A stretch of 11,451 bases of DNA, taken from contig CAZYAV010000054.1 in NCBI GenBank assembly GCA_964645785.1, positions 1 through 11,451 on the forward strand, given 5' to 3'. Position numbers and translations under genes: made by a program. Origin of the DNA: CALWZE01 sp964645785. GTDB lineage: Bacteria; Bacillota; Clostridia; Oscillospirales; Ruminococcaceae. The notes beneath the pieces are model-generated. The model had not been told where the DNA came from. It ran no database searches and was given only the letters and a program-made list of their open reading frames with translations. Shown in pieces: positions 1 through 5,496 of this stretch; the stretch's first letter is position 1; every line of letters starts with the position of its first letter.

Positions 1-1013
1 CCGAGAAGATGGAGGCGGTGCTGGACAACGCGTCCATCCTGATTACCGACAAGAAGATCAGCAACATCCAGGAGATTCTGCCGCTGCTGGAGCAGATCGT
101 GCAGACCGGCCGCAAGCTGCTCATCATCGCCGAGGACGTCGAGGGCGACGCGCTTGCGAACCTCATCGTCAACAAGCTGCGCGGCACCTTTGTCTGCGTT
201 GCGGTCAAGGCGCCCGGCTTCGGCGACCGCCGCAAGGAGATGTTGCAGGATATCGCGATTCTCACCGGCGGCAAGGTCATCAGCGAGGAGCTGGGCATGA
301 CGCTGCAGGATGCGAAGCTGGAGGATCTCGGCGTCGCGACCAAGGTGCAGGTCAAGAAAGAGAACACCATCATTATGGGCGGCGCGGGCGACAAGAAGGC
401 GATTTCGGATCGCATCGCGGCCATCCGCTCCCAGATCGGCGAGACGACCTCCGATTATGACCGGGAGAAGCTGCAGGAGCGCCTGGCGAAGCTGGCGGGT
501 GGCGTTGCGGTCATCCGGGTCGGCGCTGCGACCGAGATCGAGATGAAGGAGCGCAAGATGCGCATCGAGGACGCGCTTTCTGCGACCAAGGCGGCCGTGG
601 AAGAGGGCATCGTCGCGGGCGGCGGCGTCGCGTTCATCAACGCCATCCCGGCGGTTGCCAAGCTGGTCGGCACGCTGGAAGAGGACGAGAAGATGGGCGC
701 GAACATCGTGCTCAAGGCGCTGGAGGCGCCGGTGCGCCAGATCGCGCTGAACGCCGGCCTGGAGGGCTCGGTGATTATCGACAAGATCATCGGCTCGGGC
801 AAGATCGGCTATGGCATGAACATGGCGGACGAGACCTACGGCGACATGATCGAGGCGGGCATCGTCGACCCGACCAAGGTCTCCCGCTCCGCGCTGCAAA
901 ACGCCGCGTCGGTTGCGAGCATGGTGCTGACCACCGAGGCGCTGGTTGCGGATATCCCCGAGGAGAATCCCGCGCCGATGGCGAACCCGGGCATGGGCGG
1001 CGGCATGTATTAA
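1..1013 (+). CDS. groEL: Chaperonin GroEL (Hsp60), C-terminal part
   Basis: Cytoplasmic group I chaperonin that folds proteins in an ATP-driven double ring with GroES. The reading frame is open from the left edge, so the 5' part (roughly the first 200 of ~540 residues) and probably groES lie outside. What remains is the apical domain from the DKKISNIQEILP motif, the return intermediate domain and the C-terminal equatorial domain. The ATPase aspartate sits in RIEDALSATKAAVEEGIVAGGG (split here as RIEDALSAT and EEGIVAGGG), matching the D398/G415 region of the E. coli protein, and DPTKVSRSALQNAASVA carries the second nucleotide-site aspartate. The tail ends in the usual Gly/Met-rich GMGGGMY. The sequence is intact, with no frameshift. 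The ATG at 9 is an internal methionine and not the start. A strong terminator follows 86 bases downstream of the stop, so groEL ends its transcript. Identification is near certain from conserved motifs. Confidence 0.98.
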   Translation, partial: EKMEAVLDNASILITDKKISNIQEILPLLEQIVQTGRKLLIIAEDVEGDALANLIVNKLRGTFVCVAVKAPGFGDRRKEMLQDIAILTGGKVISEELGMTLQDAKLEDLGVATKVQVKKENTIIMGGAGDKKAISDRIAAIRSQIGETTSDYDREKLQERLAKLAGGVAVIRVGAATEIEMKERKMRIEDALSATKAAVEEGIVAGGGVAFINAIPAVAKLVGTLEEDEKMGANIVLKALEAPVRQIALNAGLEGSVIIDKIIGSGKIGYGMNMADETYGDMIEAGIVDPTKVSRSALQNAASVASMVLTTEALVADIPEENPAPMANPGMGGGMY

Positions 1014-1099
1014 GCCGCGCAGGAGAAGCGGACAGAACCGGAGCCCCGGCAACGCTGCGCCCCCAGAAGCGCCGTTTGCGGGAAGGGACCCGGAAAATA

Positions 1100-1138
1100 A
1101 AAAGAGGCAGACGCACGGCCTGTGCGTCTGCCTCTTTT
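1100..1138 (+). terminator. Intrinsic terminator of groEL
   Basis: A perfect 17-bp stem (1100-1116 with 1122-1138) around a 5-base loop. The right arm ends in CTCTTTT, and the left arm begins with AAAAGAG. The A-tract/T-tract symmetry allows termination in both directions, but the only upstream gene is groEL on the plus strand. Confidence 0.92.
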
Positions 1139-1190
1139 GCTGCCTGTGCTTAGCGGAATTTGCCCGGCGGGGGAGTGGGAGACGCCGGGG
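1128..1190 (+). repeat. Imperfect intergenic direct repeat, copy 1
   Basis: This stretch starts in the right arm of the groEL terminator (CTGCCTCTTTTGCTGCC) and continues through a TTAGCGGAATTTGCCCGGCGG core. It recurs 147 bases downstream at 1275-1337 with scattered substitutions. The shared text includes the terminator's 3' half, so the duplication copied half a hairpin plus flank. No open frame is conserved between the copies. Confidence 0.7.
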
Positions 1191-1274
1191 ACAGGCGGCG
1201 CGCGGGGAAAACCACGGCTCACTTTTTGGGGAACCGGCGGGCACGCCGCATTGCCGCCGCGCAGCCGGCCGGGG

Positions 1275-1337
1275 CTGCCTCTTTTGCTACCTTTGCTTAA
1301 CGGAATTCGCCCGGCGGAGGAGCGGGGGCGCCGGGCA
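1275..1337 (+). repeat. Imperfect intergenic direct repeat, copy 2
   Basis: Second copy of the 1128-1190 repeat (CTGCCTCTTTTGCTACC, then TTAACGGAATTCGCCCGGCGG), with the same order and offset throughout. Here the T-rich end of the terminator has no matching left arm, so the copy should not terminate on its own. It ends just before the DUF937-gene promoter. Confidence 0.7.
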
Positions 1338-1346
1338 CAAAATCGG

Positions 1347-1374
1347 TTGCACTTGCGGCGCGTTTTGCTATAAT
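1347..1374 (+). promoter_or_regulatory. Sigma-A-type promoter with extended -10 for the DUF937 gene
   Basis: TTGCAC at 1347-1352, a 16-base spacer, then TATAAT at 1369-1374. A TG at 1366-1367 one base before it makes an extended -10. The predicted start is near 1381, giving a leader of about 86 bases before the TTG start at 1467. This is the best promoter match in the window. Confidence 0.85.
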
Positions 1375-1377
1375 AAT

Positions 1378-1418
1378 AAAAAAGACGATTTTGTACAGGT
1401 AAAAATCGGGGCTTTTTT
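1378..1418 (+). promoter_or_regulatory. Leader hairpin at the 5' end of the DUF937 transcript
   Basis: Two nested 7-bp helices: AAAAAAG (1378-1384) with CTTTTTT (1412-1418), and CGATTTT (1386-1392) with AAAATCG (1402-1408). They are separated by a small asymmetric bulge. The last arm is a run of six T after GGGGC, like a weak attenuator. The helices are A-U rich, so premature termination, 5' stabilisation or chance are all possible. Confidence 0.4.
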
Positions 1419-1466
1419 AAGGCAGACAGTAAACACGGACAAAAACGGGGGAACAGACAGAGGGCG

Positions 1467-2156
1467 TTGAACGAAATCCTTGCAAAAGAGCTGCTCGGGC
1501 AGAACTCGGTCGATTCAATCAGCAGCACCACCGGCGTCAAGGGCGACCAGGTGACCCAGCTTGTGCGCACTGCACTGCCGATTCTGCTGGCGGGTATGCG
1601 GCAGAACGCGGAGTCGGAGGAGGGGGCGCAGTCCCTCGCGGCCGCGCTTGAGGCGCACGCGGGCGACACCAAGGGCAGCACGGCGCAGATGCTTGCCAGC
1701 GCGGACGTGAAGGACGGCGAAAAGGCGGTTCAGCATATCCTCGGCGACCACTCAAAGGAAATCACGCAGGGGCTTTCCAAACAGACGGGCATTACCTCCA
1801 AGCAGGTGATGAGCGTCCTGGGGACGCTTGTGCCCGTGCTGCTTGCGCTGCTTGGCAGCAACAGCGAGACAGGCAAGGGGAACCAGGTGGATTCCGGCGG
1901 GCTTGGCGGGGTGCTGACCTCGCTGCTGATGGGGTCGAACAGCAAAAAGACCAAATCGTCGGACGACGGCCTGAACCTCGCCTCCATCGCGGGGGCGCTG
2001 CTGGGCGGCGGCTCGGGCAGCGGGGATTCGGGCGACCTGCTCTCTGCGGCGGGCAACCTGCTGGGCGGCTTGCTCGGCGATTCCGGCTCGTCGGGCAAAA
2101 AGGAGAATTCGTCGGCCGACGCGCTGAGCAGCCTGCTGGGCGGGCTGCTTAAGTAA
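1467..2156 (+). CDS. DUF937 domain protein with Gly/Leu/Ser-rich tail
   Basis: A 229-residue protein of the DUF937 (YidB-like) family, whose biochemical role is unknown. Residues ~1-115 are helical and hold the family pattern: a short N-terminal helix (LAKELLGQ), a VTQLVRTALPILLAGM segment, a spacer, then ITSKQVMSVLGTLVPVLLALLG. Residues ~130-229 are low-complexity Gly/Ser/Asp linkers broken by four short amphipathic repeats (GGVLTSLLMG, IAGALLGGG, AGNLLGGLLG, LSSLLGGLLK). There is no signal peptide and no convincing transmembrane helix. The start is TTG at 1467, chosen because no ATG or GTG precedes the conserved N-terminal helix in frame; the RBS (AGAGGG, 1459-1464) is close, so translation may be modest. 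The gene is monocistronic, with its own extended -10 promoter upstream. The family call is confident; the function is not known. Confidence 0.85.
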   Translation: MNEILAKELLGQNSVDSISSTTGVKGDQVTQLVRTALPILLAGMRQNAESEEGAQSLAAALEAHAGDTKGSTAQMLASADVKDGEKAVQHILGDHSKEITQGLSKQTGITSKQVMSVLGTLVPVLLALLGSNSETGKGNQVDSGGLGGVLTSLLMGSNSKKTKSSDDGLNLASIAGALLGGGSGSGDSGDLLSAAGNLLGGLLGDSGSSGKKENSSADALSSLLGGLLK

Positions 2157-2427
2157 CGGGCTTGAGGCAGCAGGGACGGGCTGGCGAACCGTGCGCGGCG
2201 GCCTTTTGAGGCTGCGGGCGCGGACGGGATTTTGCAAAAAACAGCCCGGCCGCGCCTCCTGCGGCGGCGGGGGACGAACCCGCCTGAACGGGTGTGCCCC
2301 ATGAAAACGGACAGGGTTGCTGGTGTGATCTGGGGCATCTGCCCCAGGAGAGCGGACTGACGCGGCCGGGGCGGCTTATAAGCATCCGTCGCTCGCAATC
2401 CGCCGCGCAGAACCCGAGAAAACAAAG
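2157..2427. other. Non-coding spacer with small inverted repeats
   Basis: GC-rich sequence between the DUF937 gene and the bidirectional terminator. It holds a 5-bp hairpin (ACCCG 2278-2282 with CGGGT 2289-2293) and a tight perfect inverted repeat (CTGGGGCA 2330-2337 with TGCCCCAG 2340-2347). I see no open frame with codon bias or an RBS on either strand, and no recognisable RNA family. It may simply be a long 3' UTR. Confidence 0.5.
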
Positions 2428-2465
2428 AAAGAGCGGCGCAGCCGGACTCGGCTGCGCCGCTCTTT
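2428..2465. terminator. Bidirectional terminator between convergent genes
   Basis: Perfect 17-bp stem (2428-2444 with 2449-2465) and a 4-base loop. On the plus strand it runs into CTCTTTTTG; on the minus strand it runs into CTTTCTTTGTTTTC. It lies between the DUF937 gene (plus) and the 44-residue gene (minus, stop at 2475), and would serve both. Confidence 0.92.
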
Positions 2466-2474
2466 TTGCGTGCC

Positions 2475-2609
2475 TTACTGCTTGTTCTGCGACTTGCTGT
2501 TTTTGGAATTTGAGGAATTCTTGGCGTTGCTTGTCTTGCTGCTGGAGCTGTTGGTCGAATTGCAATCTGTGGTGTTCTTTGCGTTTTTGGATTTTTTGTT
2601 TTCGGACAT
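2475..2609 (-). CDS. Small Ser/Asn/Lys-rich protein, possibly spore-associated
   Basis: A 44-codon gene too short for standard ORF cut-offs. The product begins MSENKKSKNAKNTTDC and ends SKNSKSQNKQ. Thirty-two of its 44 residues are Ser (13), Asn (10) or Lys (9), with one Cys at residue 16 and no aromatic or long hydrophobic residues. It should therefore be highly soluble, basic and unfolded. The start is well supported: GAAAGGTGG lies 9 bases upstream of the ATG at 2609, and a bidirectional terminator begins 10 bases after the TAA. A sigma-E-like promoter overlaps the short leader. Small, Asn/Ser/Lys-rich proteins are common among small acid-soluble and coat-associated proteins of Clostridia, so a sporulation role is plausible but inferred. 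I recognise no named family. A real gene is likely from the RBS, terminator and A-rich codons against a GC-rich background. Confidence 0.7.
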   Translation of the reverse strand: MSENKKSKNAKNTTDCNSTNSSSSKTSNAKNSSNSKNSKSQNKQ

Positions 2610-2631
2610 TTGTTTATCCCACCTTTCTCTA

Positions 2632-2661
2632 ATAGTATGGCCGCTGTTGGGCGGGTTATGG
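2632..2661 (-). promoter_or_regulatory. Possible sigma-E-like promoter for the small Ser/Asn/Lys-rich gene
   Basis: Read on the minus strand, CCATAAC (2661-2655) is followed after 15 bases by CATACTAT (2639-2632). The latter matches 7 of 8 positions of the Bacillus mother-cell sigma-E -10 (CATACAAT); the -35 shares only the CATA part. The transcript would start near 2625, leaving a very short leader that begins at the RBS. No sigma-A-like pair fits this gap better. Confidence 0.35.
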
Positions 2662-3030
2662 TTGGAAAATTTCGGCTGGGCGGGCGACGTCCCGCTTATC
2701 CGTGCGCCCGCTTAAACCGGCGCCGCGCCGCTCTTGCGGCCGCAACCGGCTGTTTTTTGACCGGCGTTATCGCCGGAAAGCGAAAGCGCGGGTGGGAGTA
2801 TCCTGCAAAACCCGCAATTGTGGCCGCCGGATCTGCACTGAAAACGCGCCCAATCGCCCGGAACGGGACGCCGGGGATGCCCGGAAAGTTCCCGCACTTT
2901 GGCAAAAAGCCTCCTCCGCATCTCGGCGCAAAGACAACGCCCAGATAAAACGCCCCGGCGGCATGACCGGAGGGCTTTTCTTTTTGTGAATGCGCGATTT
3001 TGATTTTGTGGTTTTCTTTTCTAAATAATC
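2662..3030. other. Non-coding spacer with hairpins
   Basis: No reading frame here has both a ribosome binding site and coding character. Visible structure on the plus strand: a NotI-type 12-bp palindrome TTGCGGCCGCAA (about 2734-2745), CCGGCG-TTAT-CGCCGG (2761-2776), and a nested stem CGGGA/CCGGG (2864-2875) with CCCGG/TCCCG (2880-2894). A plus-strand terminator-like element closes the stretch at 2952-2985. The last 50 bases are AT-rich without a convincing promoter. It could encode a structured RNA ending at 2985, but I recognise no family. Confidence 0.4.
2952..2985 (+). terminator. Terminator-like hairpin without an obvious upstream gene
   Basis: GCCCCGG (2952-2958) pairs with CCGGAGGGC (2967-2975) with a two-base bulge, followed by TTTTCTTTTT. 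The U-tract is good and the stem moderate. No plus-strand gene precedes it nearer than the DUF937 gene, which already has its own terminator. Confidence 0.6.
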
Positions 3031-3073
3031 AAAAATGGAGCAGGCGGAGAAGCGTTAACTTCTCTGCCTGCTC
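3031..3073 (-). terminator. Minus-strand terminator downstream of the GntR gene
   Basis: A 15-bp stem with one G-U pair (3038-3052 with 3059-3073) and a 6-base loop. On the minus strand it is followed by CATTTTTGATT; on the plus strand the flank is GTTGTCC, so the minus orientation is favoured. It lies ~550 bases past the regulator stop codon. Confidence 0.75.
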
Positions 3074-3620
3074 GTTGTCCTTGCAATGCCGGTGTGTCTA
3101 AAGCTTCTCAAGGCTGTTCGGCACCGCGCCGGGGCATTTTTTGCTGCGGTGCGGAGCCTGCCCGGCGTCCCGGCCGGACAGGCAACCTTGCCCCGACAAA
3201 AAGACCGCAGGCAGCCCCGGCCGGCATTCGACAGGGTTTTCCCCGCAAAAGGGATAGGATTATCGCAGGGCGCGGCCTGCGGCCGGTGTGCAGCGGAGCC
3301 GCTTGTTTTCTGCGAAATCCTTGCGTCCGCCTGCTCGGCCCTATATTCCCGGCTCTCGGGATGGGGAAATAGAGGGGATTTTTCAGAAAATCGAGCGCGC
3401 GGGCTTTCTGGCGGCGCTGTTCCACGGCCGCCGGGGCGTACACGGCCGGATTCCGACAAATGGACAGGTACTTGGATATGTTTTCCATGAAAAAAACATC
3501 CGGCAACGCACGGCGGCCAGCCCCAAAAGCGCGCGGCCGGGAATGTCGCCGCGGACAGCCGGCGTGCTGGGCAGGGTGCACCCCCGCCGCGCGGACGGGC
3601 AGCGCCCCGCCAGCCCGGCT
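3074..3620 (-). other. Long 3' region after the GntR gene; possible gene remnant
   Basis: No intact gene is supported. On the minus strand an ATG at 3488 opens a frame (MENISKYLSICRNPAVYAP, continuing through about 43 residues to FPIP near 3360) with codon choice close to that of neighbouring genes. It has no ribosome binding site, and coding character seems to pass to another frame afterwards (SREYRAEQADARISQK), as in a frameshifted remnant. The rest is GC-rich with no recognisable product. The nearest minus-strand terminator is at 3031-3073, so this stretch may be carried as a 3' UTR of the regulator mRNA. Confidence 0.3.
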
Positions 3621-4268
3621 TTACAGAAAATCCCCCACGTCGTAGTGCAGATCGCAGAACTCGCCCAGGTCGTTCCGCAGCGCCTCCAGCGCGGAAGCGA
3701 TATCCCGCTTTTGCAGGCTGTCCAGCAGCGCCAGGTGGTTGGCCGCGCCGGCCGGGGGGTATTCCAGACAGCGCCGGTACCACTCCACCTGCACCCACGC
3801 GCGCTGCAGCTTGTCCAGCGTGACCCGCAGCATCTCCTGCGCGTACCGGTTGCCGCCAAGGGACATCAGAGTCAGGTGGAATTCGGCGTTGAACTGCCAG
3901 AAATCGTCATGGCTCTGCACGCTTTCCATATACCGCCGGTTGATTGCCGCCAGCGATTCCAGTGCGGCCGGGTCGTACTGCCGGTAGTTCTTTTTCATCA
4001 TGCCGCCCTCCAGCAGATAGCGGAATTGCAGCACCTCCCGGATATCCTCGTAGGTTATGGCGATGACCTTATAGCCGTATCGCGGGATATTCTGCAAAAT
4101 TCTGGCATCGCACAGGGAGGCGAGCGCTTCCCGGACAGGCGCCTTGCTGCAATTGAATTTGTGGGCAAGCTCACCCTCGTTGATGATGTTTTCAGGCGTG
4201 TATTCAAGGCTCAGAATGCTTTCAAGCACGGAGTTGTAGATCACTTCCCGGGCGCTTTTTTTCTGCAT
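3621..4268 (-). CDS. GntR-family transcriptional regulator, FCD (FadR-type) subfamily
   Basis: A 215-residue DNA-binding regulator. Residues ~5-70 form the winged helix-turn-helix: INEGELAHKFNCSKAPVREAL is the recognition region (ELAHKF, SKAPVREAL), and RYGYKV is the wing. Residues ~75-215 form the helical FCD ligand-binding domain. Of the usual Asp/His metal ligands, H131 (NAEFH) and H178 (ANHLALL) are kept, while the first position is N127 and the last appears to be D200. Metal binding may thus be altered. The start at 4268 is fixed by GAAGGTGA six bases upstream. It is divergent from the lactonase-transporter operon with a 194-base shared control region, the standard arrangement for a local regulator that responds to the operon's substrate, usually a carboxylate or sugar acid in this subfamily. 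Family is certain; ligand is inferred. Confidence 0.95.
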   Translation of the reverse strand: MQKKSAREVIYNSVLESILSLEYTPENIINEGELAHKFNCSKAPVREALASLCDARILQNIPRYGYKVIAITYEDIREVLQFRYLLEGGMMKKNYRQYDPAALESLAAINRRYMESVQSHDDFWQFNAEFHLTLMSLGGNRYAQEMLRVTLDKLQRAWVQVEWYRRCLEYPPAGAANHLALLDSLQKRDIASALEALRNDLGEFCDLHYDVGDFL

Positions 4269-4298
4269 GGAGGATCACCTTCTTTATACAATATCCTC

Positions 4299-4326
4299 AT
4301 TATATCTTGATTCTACAGGATTTCAA
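4299..4326 (-). promoter_or_regulatory. Promoter of the GntR-family regulator
   Basis: On the minus strand TTGAAA (4326-4321), a 16-base spacer, then TATAAT (4304-4299). The start is predicted near 4292, with a leader of about 24 bases holding the RBS. It is a near-consensus sigma-A site. Confidence 0.75.
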
Positions 4327-4381
4327 TGCGCTTGACAAACTGCAAAAAAATCAGCGCCGTTTTTTGTCAATATGCGCATTG
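4324..4381. promoter_or_regulatory. 58-bp dyad in the divergent control region
   Basis: CAATGCGC followed directly by TTGACAAA (4324-4339) is mirrored by TTTGTCAA, three bases, then GCGCATTG (4363-4381), all matching exactly. The arms overlap the -35 boxes of both divergent promoters, and the centre (4351) lies midway between them. This placement fits a site for a dimer or a pair of dimers that controls both directions. A further TTGACA lies at 4391. Confidence 0.55.
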
Positions 4382-4407
4382 CAATCGGGGTTGACAGTTG
4401 CTATACT
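4379..4407 (+). promoter_or_regulatory. Promoter of the lactonase-transporter operon
   Basis: TTGCAA (4379-4384), exactly 17 bases, then TATACT (4402-4407); start near 4414. The nearby TTGACA at 4391 is only 5 bases from this -10 and has no good -10 of its own, so it is less likely to be the -35. Confidence 0.7.
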
Positions 4408-4414
4408 ATTAGCA

Positions 4415-4435
4415 TTGTTACTAACTAAGTTACAA
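4415..4435. promoter_or_regulatory. Operator-like 21-bp palindrome at the operon start
   Basis: TTGTTAC (4415-4421) and GTTACAA (4429-4435) are half-sites around a central TAACTAA; 8 of 10 base pairs are symmetric about position 4425. TTGT...ACAA ends are typical of GntR/FCD operators. It begins at the predicted transcription start, where a bound repressor would block the polymerase. The adjacent regulator is the likely binder (inference). Confidence 0.55.
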
Positions 4436-4462
4436 ACTGAGCTTCGGAGAGGCGGGCGGAAG

Positions 4463-5365
4463 ATGGAAATGATCTATGAGGTGCAGGACAGGCGCTTTTT
4501 GGAGCTGGTTGACGCCGCGGCCGGGATCGAGGTGGTTGCGGACAAAACGCAGGGGCTCCAGTTTACTGAGGGGCCTGTCTGGAGCGCGGCGCGCCAGCGG
4601 TTTTACTTCAACGACATGGCGGGGAACGCCATGTACTATTATTCGGACACGGAGGGGCTGCACACCCTTTGCGAATTCAGCCTGAAGGCCAACGGCAACG
4701 CGATTGACCGGCAGGGCAGGCTGGTGACCTGCGAGCATGTGACCAGCCGCATCGTCACCCGCAGCCTGGACGGCGGGGAATACGAGGTTCTGTGCTCCCA
4801 TTTTGAGGGGCAGGAGCTGAACAGCCCCAACGACCTGGTCGTCGGCTCGGACGGGGCGCTGTGGTTCACCGACCCCCCGTATGGCCGGTACAACACCCGG
4901 TTCGGGTTTGCGCGCCGGCAGCAGCTGGGCTTCCAGGGGCTGTACCGGCTGAAGGACGGGAAGCTCGAGCTGATGCAGGACGATTTTGAGACGCCGAACG
5001 GCCTGTGCTTTTCGCCGGACGAGCGCATCCTGTACGTGAACGACTCCCAGCGGTACCACATTCGCCGCTTCCGGCTGGAAAACGGGGAATTCACCGACGA
5101 CGGTGTGTTCACGGTGACCCGCGGGGAGGAGCCCGGCAAGCCGGACGGCATCAAGGTAGACAGGGCGGGCAACGTCTATGTGACCGCGCAGGGCGGGGTG
5201 CAGGTCTACACGCCGCAGGCCGAGTATCTGGGGCGCATCCGCATCAGCGAGCAGATGGGCAACCTCTGCTTTGGCGGCGCGGACATGTGCAGCCTGTACC
5301 TGTGCGCGAGCGACCGTATCTACCGGCTGCGCACCCACATCGAGGGGCAGCAGGTCAACCCGTAA
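4463..5365 (+). CDS. SMP-30/gluconolactonase/LRE family hydrolase
   Basis: A 300-residue cytoplasmic six-bladed beta-propeller of the SMP-30/gluconolactonase family, divalent-metal enzymes that hydrolyse sugar-acid lactones or related esters. The metal ligands known from this family are present: E36 in TEGPVW, N123 in SPNDL, N179 in TPNGL and D228 in KPDGI. The further hallmarks GNAIDRQGRLV and WFTDPPYG are also kept. It is full length with no signal peptide. The start is ATG 4463 (GGAGAGG at 4446-4452) or ATG 4469; an in-frame ATG at 4307 is excluded because the promoter and operator lie after it. It is the first gene of the operon, with 131 bases before the binding-protein gene. The sequence fixes the fold and active site, not the substrate: gluconolactone, another aldonolactone, or an unrelated lactone are all possible. 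Context suggests it acts on the imported compound. Confidence 0.92.
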   Translation: MEMIYEVQDRRFLELVDAAAGIEVVADKTQGLQFTEGPVWSAARQRFYFNDMAGNAMYYYSDTEGLHTLCEFSLKANGNAIDRQGRLVTCEHVTSRIVTRSLDGGEYEVLCSHFEGQELNSPNDLVVGSDGALWFTDPPYGRYNTRFGFARRQQLGFQGLYRLKDGKLELMQDDFETPNGLCFSPDERILYVNDSQRYHIRRFRLENGEFTDDGVFTVTRGEEPGKPDGIKVDRAGNVYVTAQGGVQVYTPQAEYLGRIRISEQMGNLCFGGADMCSLYLCASDRIYRLRTHIEGQQVNP

Positions 5366-5411
5366 AAAAGCAAATCGGATGAATCGCGCCGCGTGCGCTG
5401 TTCATAAATAA

Positions 5412-5460
5412 ACGGGCGCCGGGATCCCGACAGCGCCCGTCCGCGGGGCACAGCCCCCGC
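5412..5460 (+). promoter_or_regulatory. Paired intercistronic hairpins before the binding-protein gene
   Basis: First stem ACGGGCGC (5412-5419) with GCGCCCGT (5433-5440), enclosing the palindrome CGGGATCCCG (5420-5429). Second stem GCGGGG (5443-5448) with CCCCGC (5455-5460). Neither has a U-tract on the plus strand. TGCGCTGT upstream (5394-5401) can also pair with ACAGCGC (5430-5436), an alternative that excludes the first stem. A role in mRNA processing or partial termination is inferred. Confidence 0.5.
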
Positions 5461-5496
5461 ACGGCAGGGCAAATAAAACCAAAAGGAGAAACAAGA

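Noticed and set aside
2149..2565. 138-codon minus-strand frame rich in Gln
   Set aside because: It is a shifted reading of the 44-residue gene, then passes through the bidirectional terminator; the shorter frame has the RBS and correct stop position.
3055..3798. 247-codon minus-strand frame
   Set aside because: It overlaps the regulator gene in another frame for ~180 bases and reads as Arg/Pro/Gly-rich translation of GC-rich DNA; only the short coding-like piece near 3360-3488 was kept as a possible remnant.
4391..4419. TTGACA at 4391 as the -35 of the operon
   Set aside because: At 16-18 bases downstream there is no good -10, while TATACT at 4402 is exactly 17 bases from TTGCAA.
4307..4462. 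N-terminal extension of the SMP-30 protein that would add a hydrophobic, signal-like stretch
   Set aside because: The -35, -10, predicted start and palindrome all lie inside it, no RBS precedes the ATG at 4307, and the family fold begins after 4463.
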